Part shown: in pieces, positions 23,115 through 36,442 of the stretch
Layout: each line of letters begins with the position of its first letter
Numbering within the stretch: position 1 is the stretch's first letter
NCBI GenBank assembly: GCA_005765155.1
Contig: VCCP01000003.1
Coordinates: 5,518,001 to 5,582,000, forward strand
From: Zelopaecilomyces penicillatus
Lineage: Eukaryota > Ascomycota > Sordariomycetes > Hypocreales > Pseudodiploosporaceae
Direction: 5' to 3'
Length of the DNA stretch: 64,000 bases
Made by a program: the position numbers and the translations under genes
The notes under the pieces: model-generated
Databases searched by the model: none
Seen by the model: the letters and a program-made list of their open reading frames with translations, nothing else
Told to the model about the DNA's origin: nothing

Positions 23115-26100
23115 CCTCTATGGCTTTGGGATGTAATGCAATGCTTTGCTTTGCTTGTTTGCTTGCTTGCTGCTGGTAGCTGAGCGTGGTATTAGAGGGG
23201 GCGGCTTTCGGCAGCTCAGGCAAGGTCGGCAGCCCGGGATGTATGTAGCAGCGCAGCCGAATGGGACAGAAGGTTGTGTCTAGACTGGTGGTAATAATTG
23301 ATGGCCAGCCAGCTCTTTTTCGATTGTGTTGCTGCTGCTGCTGTTGATTTGTGGTGATGTATGTGTTGGCGGAGTCTGACGAACCACAAGCAAGCTGCCC
23401 GTTCCCGTTTCTGTTCTTGTCCGTTCCCGTTCTTCTTCTTTCGTTGTTTCTTTCCCTTTCTTTGCGTTTAAATCAATTCGCCAGTTTTCCTTTTTCGGCC
23501 CTGATGACTGAAGAGGTGAGAATGGTTCGTCCTGAACGCCAATGTCTGTCGCAGGTGTCGAGGTTGGGGGGTCTGCAGCTGCTTTGTAGTAATCACCAGT
23601 TCCAACACCCACCACCCCCCCGTCAGTGGTTTAAAGTACCTTACCTACCAAGACGGTATGCGCCTAAACCCCATTTGTTCCACGCATATTGCCCAGTACC
23701 CCCGTTACAAGTACAGTGACCAGACAAGCCCCTCGTCTTGCTTGTCCTCGGGCCCTTGGCACCACAAGTTACAGGCTACTACAGGCTACCTTGGTTCTGC
23801 AGGCTACAGGTGTCCAGGCGCAAGACAGTGCAGGTATGGGGCCAGGCCAGCAATGCCGAGGACCACCTCGTCGCGAACATGGGCACTGGGCATCTCGCCA
23901 TATACTCGGCCGCGAGGGGCCTCTGTGGCTAATACTGTCAATACCTTGCACATCGTAATACACCTCGTACCTCAGGAGTCACGACTAGTCGACCAGGCTA
24001 GGCTTGTCAGGACAGGGCCAGCCATGACGGTTTTAGCGGTGGTTTTAGCTTCAGTGCCCGTCTGGTAGTTCAGTAATATCAGCCGGCGGATATGCAGTGC
24101 CAACGAATAGCATCAGGAGCGCGCGCGTTCTTAGCTCCCTCTTAGCGGCTGTAGCTGTCTTTCTCTCTCTCTATCTACTACGTATCTCTCTCTCCTACGC
24201 TTCTGCCTCTGCTGGTCTCCGTCGTGGGCAGCGGAGGCACGCCTCGATGTGGTTCGTCGGACAGCCCACTGCGGCGGCCGATTGGACATCAAGGTAGATG
24301 TGTATGTATGTAGGCTTTTAACTCGGGTGCCAGAGCAATTGTATGGACCGCCAGACGGGCCATTGCAGGTGAACATGTGCGAACCAGTGGACGAGAACCA
24401 AGAAGAAGAAAAAATAAAATAAAAAACAAAACAAAAGGGCGTACAGAGTGCGTGTCAGTGTCGGTGTCGGTGTCTGTGTCGGTTTCAAACCTCAGGGACA
24501 ACTCACAGAAAGCCATGCTCTATCCGACTCAGTCTCTTTGTCTCTTTGTCTCTGCCTGTCTCTCTTTCTACCCTCTTCCTCTGTCTGCTTGCCCTGCCCT
24601 TCTTCCGCCAACCCGGACAACCGCCGCAAGGCCGCAACCCGGACGGTCCATGTGAGTCGGACAACGACATCTACGAGTACCCAAGGAAGATAGGTCGCAC
24701 GTCCTGGTTGGTACACCTGCTTGCATGCAGGAACAAACGGCCTGTCCGCTCGACTCAGTGTCTTTCTTTGGTGCTGTGGTTTATTAGTATGGAGACGGCA
24801 AGTTTGCCAGGGGGAATTGGCAAGAAAGCAGTTCTCCGAGGACCCCGAGCACTGCAGCAGGTTAGGGCACGGAGAGAGATGGTGATGGGATCTGCAGATG
24901 AGATGTGGATGAGTTCAGTAGGTAGGCAGGTGTAATGTGCGTAGCCGCCGACGGTGCGGGTTTGAACACTGCCTGACAACTGGAGGAGCATGCTGTTGAA
25001 GCTAAGCTCCGCGATGAGACAGTGCGTGCTAGCGGTCTTGGGTGGTCCTCGAGGCGGTCGTAGGCATTGACGCCTGCCCAAGGTGTCGCCTACACCTGTA
25101 ATACTCTGTAGGCTCATCAGCAGACGGGTCCCAAAGTACAGGTACCTACCCGACAGCGAGTGAGTGGTGAAGTGGTGAGTGGTACAAGACGTCTCCTGCG
25201 AGAACCCACTCCGTCGGCTGCAACTCCGTCCCGCCGGCCGCCGGCCGCATGCACAGACGCACAGGGCAAAGGCGCGACGGTGCTGGCTGGCAGCCCGCTG
25301 GAGCCCGCTGAAGCCTGCTGGAGCCAAGGCTAGGGCGCATTTTGACGTGCTCCAGGCGTCCCGACTCGAGAGTCAAGAGTCGACAACCTCCCCAAGAGGT
25401 ACATGGAGCTAATTACACACAAACCACATACGCACGCGCACTCGCACGCACACACGGTCCAAGGTCTCAGCAGAGGCTGCTGGGTAATTACTCGGTACCT
25501 TGGTCGTTGGGCTTGAACAGGCCGGGGCCAGGCCAGAGGGCTATTCCTACATATGTGTATGTACCTACTGTACACACGCACGGTTCCGTTCTTCCCTCGG
25601 CTAGTGGGCGGGCAAGTGGGTTGGATTGAGAAAACAGGATAACAAAGACGAGAATCAGATGCCAAAAAGGAGCCACCACCTCGACTTCCATGCTAGTAGT
25701 GGATACGTGCAAATGGGGTGGGTGCTGTGCGTGCCCAGTGCTCCGAGCTCTGCCCACTTGTAACTTATGATGACGGACAACACGGGATCGATCGGGGGGG
25801 CTGTAAAAGATTGGGGATGGGATGATGGGGATGGCGGAGACGTGGCCTGTGAGCAGAGGGATGGGGTGGGGGGGCACCGATGAGAGAGAGGAATAGGGGG
25901 AAAAAGAAATATGGAATGGGGGAGGAAGCCGGGAAAGAAACGCGATGGTGCGGCAATGGGCGCGGGCGTCGATGCCAATGCAACGGATACATGGATGGGC
26001 ATCTCGCACTCCTGAGGTAATTTGTCCATGATCCGTCCATATTTCCTATGAAGGGTTGCGCTGTGGGGACGGAGCAGGGAATCATGGATGTTGACCTGCG

Positions 26101-26609
26101 AATGGCATCAAGGATCACACACATATTGAGCAGGCTCACATCCATGATGAACTGTATTTTGCCAATGGGTGTGCCCATACACACACACACTCACACTTTC
26201 ACACATACCATACGAGTAAAAGAGGCGAGGTTTGAGTTGGATGACAATAACACCTACTCAAGCCAGCGCACCGCAGATAGAGAAAGACAGCTTTATCTCA
26301 TTCATACAAAGTGGGCGTCCACCTCACGCGCGCATTGCATCCCAAAGCGCCCCATCAAACCCAGCGAAGCAACCAGTTAAAACACAAAGAGTCCGACAGC
26401 TGCCTCGTACCTACATTTGACAAGTCTCACATCAAACGGCTGTCATTCGTGTTTGACCCGCACCGTGCCGTTCAGGTGGTCTGTCTGGTCTGCCTGAAGC
26501 CGCCTGGGCTTTGTGGGTGGTGTTTTTTTTTATCCCACTGTGCAACAGCTTGGCCGGCCGCACTTCCCGATAAACCGGCCGCATATGACTGTGAAACGGG
26601 CAATCAAAG

Positions 26610-26633
26610 CAAACAAACAAACAAACAAACAAA
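26610..26633. repeat. (AAAC)6 tetranucleotide repeat
   Basis: Six AAAC units in non-coding DNA of the gene desert. Confidence 0.85.
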
Positions 26634-27052
26634 ACATATATTGACAGACAAACGAATAAGCACACAAGTACATTGGCTGGGGTTCATATGGGGGTAGCCG
26701 AGTGCGAATGCGAGCGTGAGGGTTGAATTGAGTTGTAGCTAACAAGATTACACAGTTTCGTGTGCAGATCAAACACACACAAGATCACAGGTACAAGATC
26801 GAAAGATCATCACTACTACTCTGTTGGTAACTAATTAATTACACGGACGAAATAAATAAAAAGTTGACCCGACCGGGCGCGGGCTGCAACGTCAAGCAAT
26901 TGACCATGTCCTTGTTCGGTCCGCACGGAAGATTTTTATGGTGGTTTTTATTTTCTATGATGGTGTCGATCATGCGGCCAGTCCGCGGGAGGCTCCCTTA
27001 GCTCCCGCTGCCACTGGCTGCATGGGGGGCCCTAGCTGTACTGATGGCTTAC

Positions 27053-27134
27053 CTGATTGGCTAATTGGTTGGCTGTTGTATCTGATTGGCTAAAGCATTA
27101 GGATTGGTTGTTGGTTGGTTGGTTGTTCCATTGG
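27053..27134. promoter_or_regulatory. Cluster of five ATTGG (inverse CCAAT) boxes
   Basis: ATTGG occurs at 27056-27060, 27064-27068, 27085-27089, 27103-27107 and 27130-27134. A 12-bp direct repeat CTGATTGGCTAA lies at 27053-27064 and 27082-27093. Such density suggests a regulatory region binding the CCAAT-box complex, but no gene start is seen nearby on either strand, so the target is unclear. Chance enrichment by local TTGG repeats is the alternative. Confidence 0.35.
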
Positions 27135-30100
27135 CTTTACATGGATGACGGGACTTACGGGGGGTTATCAAGGGTTAATATTATTATACCACTGGGCAAA
27201 TGCTGGCAAGCCGGTGTAGCACAGTGCTGCATCCATTATCCATGGGGACCAAGGACCAAAAAAGCCAAGCCAAGCCAAGCTGGAGAGGTAGAAGACCCCC
27301 AAGACCGGGGGGGTTTTTTTTTGTGAAAGCATAGTGCACTGGCCAGCGATGGAGGCGGGCTGTGCGGCTGGTGCTGCGCGAGGACAGACAGCGTCTTTTC
27401 TTCAGTACATTTTATGGGTTAGGGGACTAAATTAGGTAGCGATGCAAAATCACGATTAATAAAAACAGAACAGGACAGGTAAACAACAGATGCAGCTATC
27501 CATACCAATTCGGTACATGCTAGGTGTTTTGAAGGAGGTGCCAAGAGATACAGTTGCAACGGTCAAGACGGACCACTGCGGATCAAAACGGAAACTTGCA
27601 AATGCAGCCAGGTATCAAGGCGCTCAGTCCCTTCAGCTCAACGCCCATTCATGACCTATTTACCTATTTACCAAGACATGGCTGGCTGGCTGCAAGGCTA
27701 AAACCCAAAACTCGCGTTTCTTTCAAAAAAAAGTTGCTGCTTGTTCCCAGCGGGGGGCTGACACCAAAAGAGCTGGCAGTGGAAGAAGGGTCCGGTCATA
27801 TATAAAGCCGCGACTCTCTCTCAAAGAGGAAAATAGAAAGAATTGGGGATTACATAGAGTCGCCACCCGTTTTTCACAAAGCCAGCCAGTTCACTAATTT
27901 CTTTCGTTTTGTATGACAGGGTTATTGTAGCTCCGTATTCTTTTTTTCTTTTTTTTTCTTTATTATTCTTTTGTGCAGCAAGTGGAAAGAACCCAGGAGA
28001 GACGGATCTACCCGTCCCATGCCTTGGAATGGAGAATGGCGATGGATGGTGCAATCGCCCCAAATACATGAGAGTAACGAGGCTGCTGTGCTCAACCTAC
28101 CAACCACTAATACCAAACAAGCCACAGAGCATAATAGTACATATAGTACAGTACGTACAATTAATTAGATGGCGCCTTTTCCACACGGGAATGGGAGGGA
28201 CACTCTGATGGATGGTCGCTCGGCCCGTACAACCGTAGCTTGGCGTTTTAATGGCAGCTCATGGCGTGAGAGCAAGCACTTGATTTACCAATGTACCTAC
28301 TAGTGGTGATGAACTGTTTTGCTTGCTGCAGCCTCACTCCAACCCACCACACAACCTTGAACCCAGACCCAGCTGAACCACAAAGAGAACGGACCCTTTT
28401 TCCTTCCTTGCCTTGATGCACTCAACGGCATTTACCACATTGATGCGTTCGTATCAGTATCAGGTTTGTCTCCTGTCAATGCCTGGCACTACCTTAGGTA
28501 GGTAGGTACTAATAGTCCTCGATCTTACAACGGATGTAGATGAGATACCAAGACCAAGGTACTGCCAAGGTGCTGATGTACCAATACTTTCCCTACAGCG
28601 TTGCATGTAATCAAATCGTGGTTCCCGCGCCTCTTTTCTACAGCGACCCGAGCCGCCCCAGCAAATACTAGAAGCGGGCAGCCAATTAGCTCTCCTTGGC
28701 CTGCCTCATCCGCTATCCACACCATAGTTGGCCACGCTGACGTTTCCCGATGCTGATTTGGAGGGAGAGAGTACATATCGAAAGTGACAGCTAGAATCAT
28801 CTTTACCAGTGGGAAATAGGTAATAGTACATAGCTGTACGGTACGTATTGTTCGCAACATCAGCCACTTAGAGCAGAAATCCCCACGATCGGCCCAGACA
28901 TCCGCTCCGCCATCTCTCCTTTTTTTTACGTGTCTCTGTTATTCTGACTCTACACCTACGAATGCTACATACCGTATGTATGTAGTATGCATTGTTTCTT
29001 TTCTTTTTCTTCTTTTCCCTTTTTCCTCCCCTTTCTCTTCCTGTTTGCCCAGATGGGCGGGCCATGTCTCGGCTGTGGGAGGGGGGGGTCTTGTTCCTTT
29101 TTTGTCTTTCTTTTCTTTTTTTTCCTCTCTCTCTCCATCTTTTTGGCTTTGATGTCTCTTCTCTCATCTGGGTTGATGGATCTACGACTTTTTTTTGGGG
29201 GGGCGTGTGCACACATAATGTCCCAGTGCGGTGTGCAGTAGTGTCCGAGATGGTGTGTTCTGGACGGCAGTTCATCATTGTCGTCATCATTATAGGTATT
29301 CACCATCATCTTGTCTTCTTATTCGACAAACACCCTCGGGATACATGCCCGTTTTTTTTTATAATGCAATAGCCTCTGTTGTCCCATCTGAGGCTTGAGA
29401 CACTGAGATGATGGGGAGATCGACTCTGCCAAGTTTCCGGTAGAATAAATTAGTACTTTCTTTCTCCTTTCTTCTCAAGGGTTCAGTCAACGCTGGCTGG
29501 AATGCAAATTAAGACCCCCCCCCCCCCAAGGTCACCGCTTTCTTTTTACGGCCTGTCAGCCAATTTTGACGGATTACGCCCACCCACCTGTCACCGCTGT
29601 CAGAAAAGATTGATTACATCTGCCAATTACAGATGCAGAGCCGTGCTGACAACTCCGGAAGTCCCTGTAATGCTGTTGGCTCTGCTCAGCTTTGTCAACA
29701 TGATTAATCCAAAACCACCTGCTCACCACCCCGGAATTCGAGCCATTTTCTTTGTTTGGTTCCTTTTTTTTCCCTTTTCTTTTCTTTTTTTTTTTAAAGG
29801 AAATCCTTTTGACAGTTTAAACGGGGCTCTCTAGGCATCCACAGATATCTAATACGAATGGACGAGTCAGATTTGACACTAACACACGGGGCGGCGCGGT
29901 TCGCCGGGGAAATCTCGATGCGCTGACAGAAAAACTAGTGACAATACCCGGAGCTAAAAAGAATGGCTCAATTTAGTAGGCATTTTAACCCTGTAGCTGT
30001 AGGCGTCATCATGAATAGGCTTTATTGTCATTCGCTTGTGCACGTTACGTATTTGAATCAATGTTGAGCCCGCGCGTGCGGTACAAGACCGAGCCTGTCA

Positions 30101-32404
30101 TGTGGCCTTTAATTCCGCATTCCAAGCCGCCGAAGGCTCTCAGGGTTAGACCGTACAGTGAGGATTCGGTATCACACTACAGACACAAACAAACTTCCAC
30201 ACCCACAACCCACAACCCACACAGCAAGCCAGCCTCATCGGGTTGCTGCAAAGACAAATCAACGAGAACCTCTCATACCCGGCAAGGCTGTCGCTAAAAC
30301 AGACACAAGAGTGCACTAGTCGGCACGTGGTGTCAGCTGCTAATAACCTGTCATAAAATAGGCAGGTAGTTCAACATATGCCAGCTATACAGCACACTAC
30401 ATACCTACCTACCTACTTACTTATATCAAGTGCGCTTGTTGTTGGCAAAAGCCAAAAACAGCCATGTTCACTTCAGGGGCACCCTTCCTCTTCCCATTGA
30501 AGCTGCAAGCCGCAGCAATGTTCTGGTCATCGTGACATCATTGTGCTTTCCTTACCATCGCTTCAGATGCAACAGGAACGGGGTTATTGAAAAAAATTGC
30601 GCCGCCGGCTTTAACTCAGCTTCATCTGTATTTGTCCTGTTGACTTTTAATTACCTATACTACGTCCCCAACGAGCAGCCACTCTACTCATCCGTCACGT
30701 TGATTCACAGCCATCGGTGTATCTCGCTCCCGAGATTTGATATTCTACAGTCGGCGCCCATCTAAAGATTAGCTAGCATCTTGCTGTTCACAGCCAATGT
30801 CACCCCACACTACCCTACACACCACCATCACCATTAGGAGTGCAAACCAGAAAAAACAACAAGGATCTCGCGGCTCAAACGACAGCCCGGTTGATGTTTC
30901 TGATGCTCCCGTCGTACGACTCAAGAAACTCCACAAAACCCATAATCTCATGACAGAATGAAGGAGAAAGCAAACCGCATCCAGAACAAATCATCATCAA
31001 GCGTGCTTCTCGGCATCTCATGGTTCCGCCTTCCCCCCGCTCTCTCAAAAATACAATGCGGCAGTGTGTAGGTACATAAAGTAGAGCACGGTGTTACAGT
31101 TGACGGTGATTTATAATTGCCGACCGAGTTCGTGATTATTTCCCTGTTTGAAAAAAAAGAACATGGGAAGGGGAGCGTTGCTCCGTGCCCCTTGGACATG
31201 TGGAATCCATCTATCTATTCCCTCCCGTGTTAAGTAATATGATACAACGTGTAATACGGCTTGCTCCACTCGTCGCAGAACATCCTTCTCCACGGACGTG
31301 GGGCCCTTGTGTCATACAAACTCAAGTTGACCCCGTCCAACAGCATGAAGAACACCTACATAGTACCGTTGCCGGCTTGCCTGCAATCCTTTTAACCTTG
31401 TTGATAACTTGGAAGGGGGAAAAGGTGGTTCGTGCAACCGCGCTGCCATTGGCAATTTCTAGATTAAATGCCACACTGACCTTGCCTTGCTTGGCTCCCA
31501 CACACACACCCCTTCTGTGTGTGCATGGCCCCCAAAATACCTAATACTAAATTCGGTCCTGTTGGTTCAATGTCCGAGTAGATTGATAGATAGATAGATG
31601 CCTTTGCAAATTTCGAATCCTATGTGGTTCGCACGGCCGCCGGAAACAAGGACTCAATATTCCAAGCAAACATTTCTGTTAACGGCATCTACCCATGCCA
31701 ACTACTAGCCATGGAGGGTTTCATCTAATAAGCTGTTGCGTCCCACAGGAGCATCATGTTGCCTCGCGTAAGTTTCTTATAGGTATGCATGGGAATACAT
31801 ACGCTGTCTTGTTGGCCGACATTAAAAGACACCCCTTTATTTCACCGGGATGGAGCCATATCGTGTTATTGCATCCAGCATACTACAACGTAGTATACTA
31901 CATGTGCCACTGCCCATGGTGAAGATATCATATTTGCTGTTATTGTACGCAGCCAGCCTTTTCGTATCACTCAGTTCTGGACTGAAAAAATTGACTTGTC
32001 ATCATAATTGTTCGTTATTTATCCGTTGCCAGTCATTACACGGCGATGCCGCTACCCATGTAGCGGCTCCCACCGAATGTCTGTACCCTGATTGGGGCTT
32101 ATTGCCCTTGTGTTCCCCTAAACAACCTGCAATCCTTCCCGACAGGGTGGAAAATGAGCATGCAGCTTCACCGGCATGCTTGCCTGGCACGGCATTGGTT
32201 TCACGGCAATAGACAAGTATTGACGCAAAATCAGTGGTCAAGTGGAAACCGGGTCCTGCCATCCATGGTATTCGTGTAGCCCCAGCGTCCTACCCGGAGC
32301 TTCCTATCCAGAGCTACATCTACAACTCAAACGATAAAAGACACGTGCTCAGACCCTTTTGCTTGCAGGGACGGCATGAAAAAAGGAATACGGAATAGCA
32401 TTAC

Positions 32405-34042
32405 TCAAGTCCACACAGTGCCGCTTGCGGGCCCTTTGCCCTTCCTCGACTTGAGCTGTTGCTGGAGCTGGGGCCCTCTGCTGACTCCTTTGCCCATGCC
32501 TAAACTCTGCATGTCCAGGCCACCCTGGTCATCCAAAGATGAATAGTCTGAGCTCCGAAAGCCCTCGCCGTCTTTGAATACGGCGGTAAAAAGTTCCGAT
32601 ATTGAGTTGGTCAGGCGCTCGAGGGCGACTATGCGTTCTGAGTCAGCGTTGGATGTGATCTCCAAGAGGCCATCCTGTTGGTTTATGGTCCCATTAATCT
32701 TTCCGTCAACAATCAAGAAGCCCAGGATGTCTTGAACCTCGGGCTCGGAAATCTTCAACTGCTTCGCGATCCATGAAATCTTCATCCGTGTATATGGTGC
32801 TATCAACTTGACGACACCCTTGGTGCGCATGTTGCGAGTAACCTCATCAATGTTCTCAGCAATAAATGGATCGTCCAAAATATCTTGATTGTTTCGCAAG
32901 ACGCCCTCGTAAACATGTACGTCGTCTCTCTGGTAAGCATCGACCAGTTCCGTCATGGCAGATATACGGGGGTCGGATTTGTAAGGCTTCGTCTCTTGCG
33001 AATCAAAGGGATTGATATTGGACTTCATGAGCATCGTGGTGAGCAAAAGATATTTCAGTACCTGTATTCGCTGCAGGGATCCCGCCTCATCGTAGTTTCG
33101 GAACGATTCAAAAAAGTCACTTTGAGCCTCCTTCCAGTTCTCCTCGCTCATATGCATTTTACCACCGCACTCTCTGATAATGCCCATGACGCGGGGGTGG
33201 GGGACGGCTGATTTGACCTTGAGTGCCCGCTGGTATAGCGCCTTCAGTTGCTTATTATTTTTCGTTTCAGCGAGCATCTGAATCTCCAGGGCGTATATCT
33301 CGAGAGAGTAAGTGCCCTTGCTTGGGTCGTCTGTACCATCGGGGCGTTGGCATGCCTTGTGAAGCTCTCGAAGCTTCTTGGAAATGGCGCTGTATTCTTT
33401 GCGGTCCAACAGGAGCTTCGCTAATTTGAGATTTGTCTTGAGCCATAGCCGTTCGTTGTTGGTGCTCTGGAAGCTCTGGAGTGTGAGGGAGTAAAACTTT
33501 TCCATGCTCTCAACGGCTGCATCTCCGTCGGCTCCCTTCTCAATATAGTCAAGCATGTTGTTGATTGACTTTTCTGAGTAATTTCTCGTTACTGCAGACT
33601 TGACGTAAGTTAACAGCTCGGCAAAGTGGTCCGCAGCCTGGAGGAGGATGCCGTGTTGTTAGCAAACACAATAAATGGACGAGAATGCTTTACATCGCCA
33701 TAACGGAGAAAAATGTCGACTCACCTTGCCATACTGTCCTAGCTTAAACTCAAGCTTGATTGCCTGCTTCAGGCCTTTGAAGCCCCATTCCCCCTTCTCC
33801 TCCTCCAAGGGCGGTATCGCAAGGAATTCGGTAATGGCATCCTGCGGATCGCTAAGCTTCATCTGTTTGGCATTGTAGTATTTGTTCTCGATGTCAACAT
33901 CGCTGGACTCCTCGTCATCATCCTCTTCGTACTCGAAATCGTATCTGTGCCTGGTTAGTCATGGATGTCACCGATTTTCCATGATGCGTTGAACCGACTG
34001 TTCCTCATCAGACTCCTGCATAAAATCCTCATCGTCCGACAT
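32405..34042 (-). CDS. csnB: COP9 signalosome complex subunit 2 (CSN2)
   Basis: A PCI-domain subunit of the COP9 signalosome, which removes NEDD8 from cullin-RING ligases in the nucleus and in filamentous fungi affects development and secondary metabolism. Exons are 34042-33999, 33944-33725 and 33637-32405, for 498 aa. The acidic N-terminus MSDDEDFMQESDEEQ, YDFEYEEDDDEESSDVDIENKYYNAK, is the typical CSN2 start. GEWGFKGLKQAIKLEFKLGQYGK is followed by tetratricopeptide-like helices. The PCI/winged-helix part is at about residues 355-415 (KGVVKLIAPYTRMKISWIAKQL...VQDILGFLIVDGKINGTIN). Intron 1 needs a GTCGGT donor, which is poor; the CTAAC branch point and CACAG acceptor are good, and the join restores the expected sequence. 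Using CCAG as acceptor would insert two residues. Length and sequence fit fungal CSN2; the related proteasome subunit Rpn6 is less likely because of the acidic N-terminus. Confidence 0.93.
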
Positions 34043-34593
34043 GCTTGTGAAGAGTAAAGTGAGCCAGGAGAATCAGAAGGAAAATAATTGTTCAGAGGTT
34101 GTTGGAGGCAAAGGTGTAGAAAATACGTGATTTAAGCTTCCAGGTGATGATGGAATGAAATGTTGGTGGTTTACGTAGACTTGGAGCTTACTCGTCACTC
34201 CGTCCAACCTGCAGATAGGTAATATGAATGCGGGGCAAACGTTGGTTATCGATAAGACAGCTCCTTTTGGCGGACCCCGCAATTATTCCGCTCCGAAATT
34301 CTGAGCTTCATCATGTTGTTGAACAGTGTCGCCTTACCAATTCCTTACTTATCTTAGGACCATGGATATTTCCATTAAGTTAACGTTATGTTATTATATG
34401 TTCAAGTATTCTATTCGTTTAAATCATTTTTCAGACAACCTACCCATTCGACTCCACCAGCGAACCATGAACGCCACATGCATGCTTGTGTACTACTTCC
34501 CCCATTACCTATATTGTGTTATATATGCTGCGTGCTCTTAACATGTCACTGAGAAAATAAGCCTTCCCATTATATCCTTGCTGCTTGTATGCT
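34043..34593. other. Intergenic region, CSN2 upstream / MFS downstream
   Basis: These 551 bases separate the CSN2 start from the MFS transporter stop, both minus. The part next to CSN2 should hold its promoter; no clear TATA or CCAAT box stands out. The part next to the transporter is AT-rich, as a 3' UTR. No gene is seen. Confidence 0.5.
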
Positions 34594-36442
34594 TTAGGTA
34601 GGAACTCGATAAACAAGCATTGCAATCATGGCCAGCCCAGCGGTCGCCGTGGTGACAAGGTAGGGAAGACCCATCCAAAGACCACCAAGTTCGAGTCCGC
34701 GACTCAGCAGCCATCCGAGTGCGGGAGCACTTAAGAAGCCCACAAAAGTTTCCAGTGTAGAGATAGTAGTGTTTAGAGTGGCGAGAGTGTGAGGATCGAC
34801 AATGCCATTGAGCATGGCACGACACTGGACGCCAAACCCATTCCCAAGGCTGGTGATGATGAGGCCAGTTACAAGGAGCCAAGGTACTGATGCGATGGCC
34901 GTTATTAGACTGCCGACAACGGTGACGGCAATGGAAAATCGGGCAAGAGTGAGGTCTCGGGTCACGACATCATAGCCAAGACGTCTTGTGAGAAACAGTG
35001 AGGCTAAGGGTAGTATGCCAAGCAGGAGGATCACTGTCGTGAGGTTTCCGATTGTTGAAACATAAGTCGCCTGTGGGTGATCCATGTATTAGTAACAATA
35101 TCACCAAAAGGGACCCATGTGAGCATCTTACCGTGGACCATTGCCATTCAAAACGTCTTGTCAGATATTGAAGCAAGTCAACCATGAATGCTAACGTGAC
35201 GGGGAAAGACATGACATATGCTAACATGAGCAACATAACACTCTTGGATGCGAAAATGAAACGATACATATGAGACATGTCATTCCTTAGAGCGAACAAG
35301 GTCTGTTTAATCAAGCCGCCCTTTTTCGGATTGGTGGGTGCCTCATCGCAAATGCTCGATGTTGTTTGAGCTTCTTGTCGTCGCTTATCATCTGCCAGCT
35401 TGTGCATTGACAAAGTCTCCGGGAAGAAGACAACAGAAAACACTCCGATAACCAAGATAAAATAACCAATCCACATGGCGATCCAGGGGTCGAATGTGAG
35501 GAGAAAGGCGGATATCGGGTTAACAACTATAGCCAAGACAAGAGTCATGGCGTAAAGCTGGTTGAATATGGCAGCTCGCTCTGATACAGGGACGACATCG
35601 GCAAGCATGGTCCAGATCATGGCAACGGCCATCTGGCCACCTCCACCAATCAAGAAGCCTATGCTGCCGTACATGATAGCCCATATAGAGAATGTGTTGG
35701 GAAAGAGCACTGAGAAAGAGGAAGACGAAAGTTAGTTTCATGGAGTTCTGAATATGGTGAAGTAGAGCATCATATGACGATGCTGGTAAGTAAAGGAACA
35801 ACTTACAAACCACCATGCACCATGTCTGGTTGACAACAAGTCCCAGGAGTGACAGAAACAAAACGGGCTTGCGGCCGTACTTGTCAGCGACAATGCCATA
35901 TGGGATCTGTACAAGCATCGCTGTTATGGCGACGCAGTTTGAGAGAGATTAGCATGTGGTCTCTTGCTTAGCCAGCATATGAGTTTTTGAAAGCGCTCGA
36001 GAGGACTTCGTTAGGAGTGTGTGCAAAGACACTTACGGATGAGCATATCCAATGACAGAGCCCACGACCTCACCATGGCCAGTGTCTTTTGAACCTCATA
36101 ACCTTTGCACCGGCGATCCTGCTCACTAGGAATCTTCAAAATATGGTCTGGGTAATGCTGGTAACAAATGATGTCTTCCATTATCTGTTGCATCGGCGGC
36201 CCAACGATATACACGCTCAACTCAACAATGAAAAGAAACAAGGCGCACATGCCGATGACCTTGCGACGGACGGCCTTCGTTGCGCCGACATCATGAGGCG
36301 GATCGGAGTCGCGGGCGAGTAGAGGTGTCTGTTCATCTAGAGCAGCGCCATTGTTGTTACCAGCAGTGTTTTCAACGTCGGAATCGGCCGCTGAGTGTGA
36401 AGCGCGATCACAACTGTCGGACCGCAAGGCAGGGCTAGCCAT
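34594..36442 (-). CDS. Major facilitator superfamily transporter
   Basis: A proton-driven membrane transporter of unknown substrate. Exons are 36442-36037, 35920-35807, 35709-35132 and 35070-34594, for 524 aa with matching phases and GT/AG sites. The N-terminal 60 residues are hydrophilic and contain DEQTPLLAR, a dileucine-like pattern often found at the start of vacuolar or endomembrane MFS carriers. TM1 (KVIGMCALFLFIVELSVYIVGPP) is followed by a long polar loop. After TM2 comes the motif-A loop GIVADKYGRKPVL (about residues 144-156), which defines the superfamily. A charged central loop (KLADDKRRQEAQTTSSICDEAPTNPKKGG) separates the two six-helix halves. The order resembles TetA/SLC46-like fungal carriers. 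It lies 8 kb from the peptide synthetase and two genes away, so a role in export of that product is only a possibility. Confidence 0.83.

Larger units (their letters stand above)
22705..32404. other. Gene desert (9.7 kb)
   Basis: Between the otubain gene and COP9 subunit 2 I find no reading frame with family motifs or convincing splice chains on either strand. Contents seen: a (GA)n run at 23083-23108, GTGTCG-type hexamer repeats at 24451-24482 followed by TGTCTCT repeats, (AAAC)6 near 26610-26633, a cluster of five ATTGG boxes at 27056-27134, long T/C tracts at 28995-29140, a 13-base C run at about 29515-29527, and several TACCTACC/GGTAGGTA motifs (25141, 28492, 30402). Parts may be a long regulated promoter or 5' leader, or host non-coding RNA; none can be shown from sequence alone. 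Confidence 0.5.

Noticed and set aside
34594..36442. MFS transporter as a cluster exporter
   Set aside because: It is separated from the synthetase by the GH16 gene and two gene-poor intervals and sits in tandem with the housekeeping CSN2 gene; no evidence for cluster membership.
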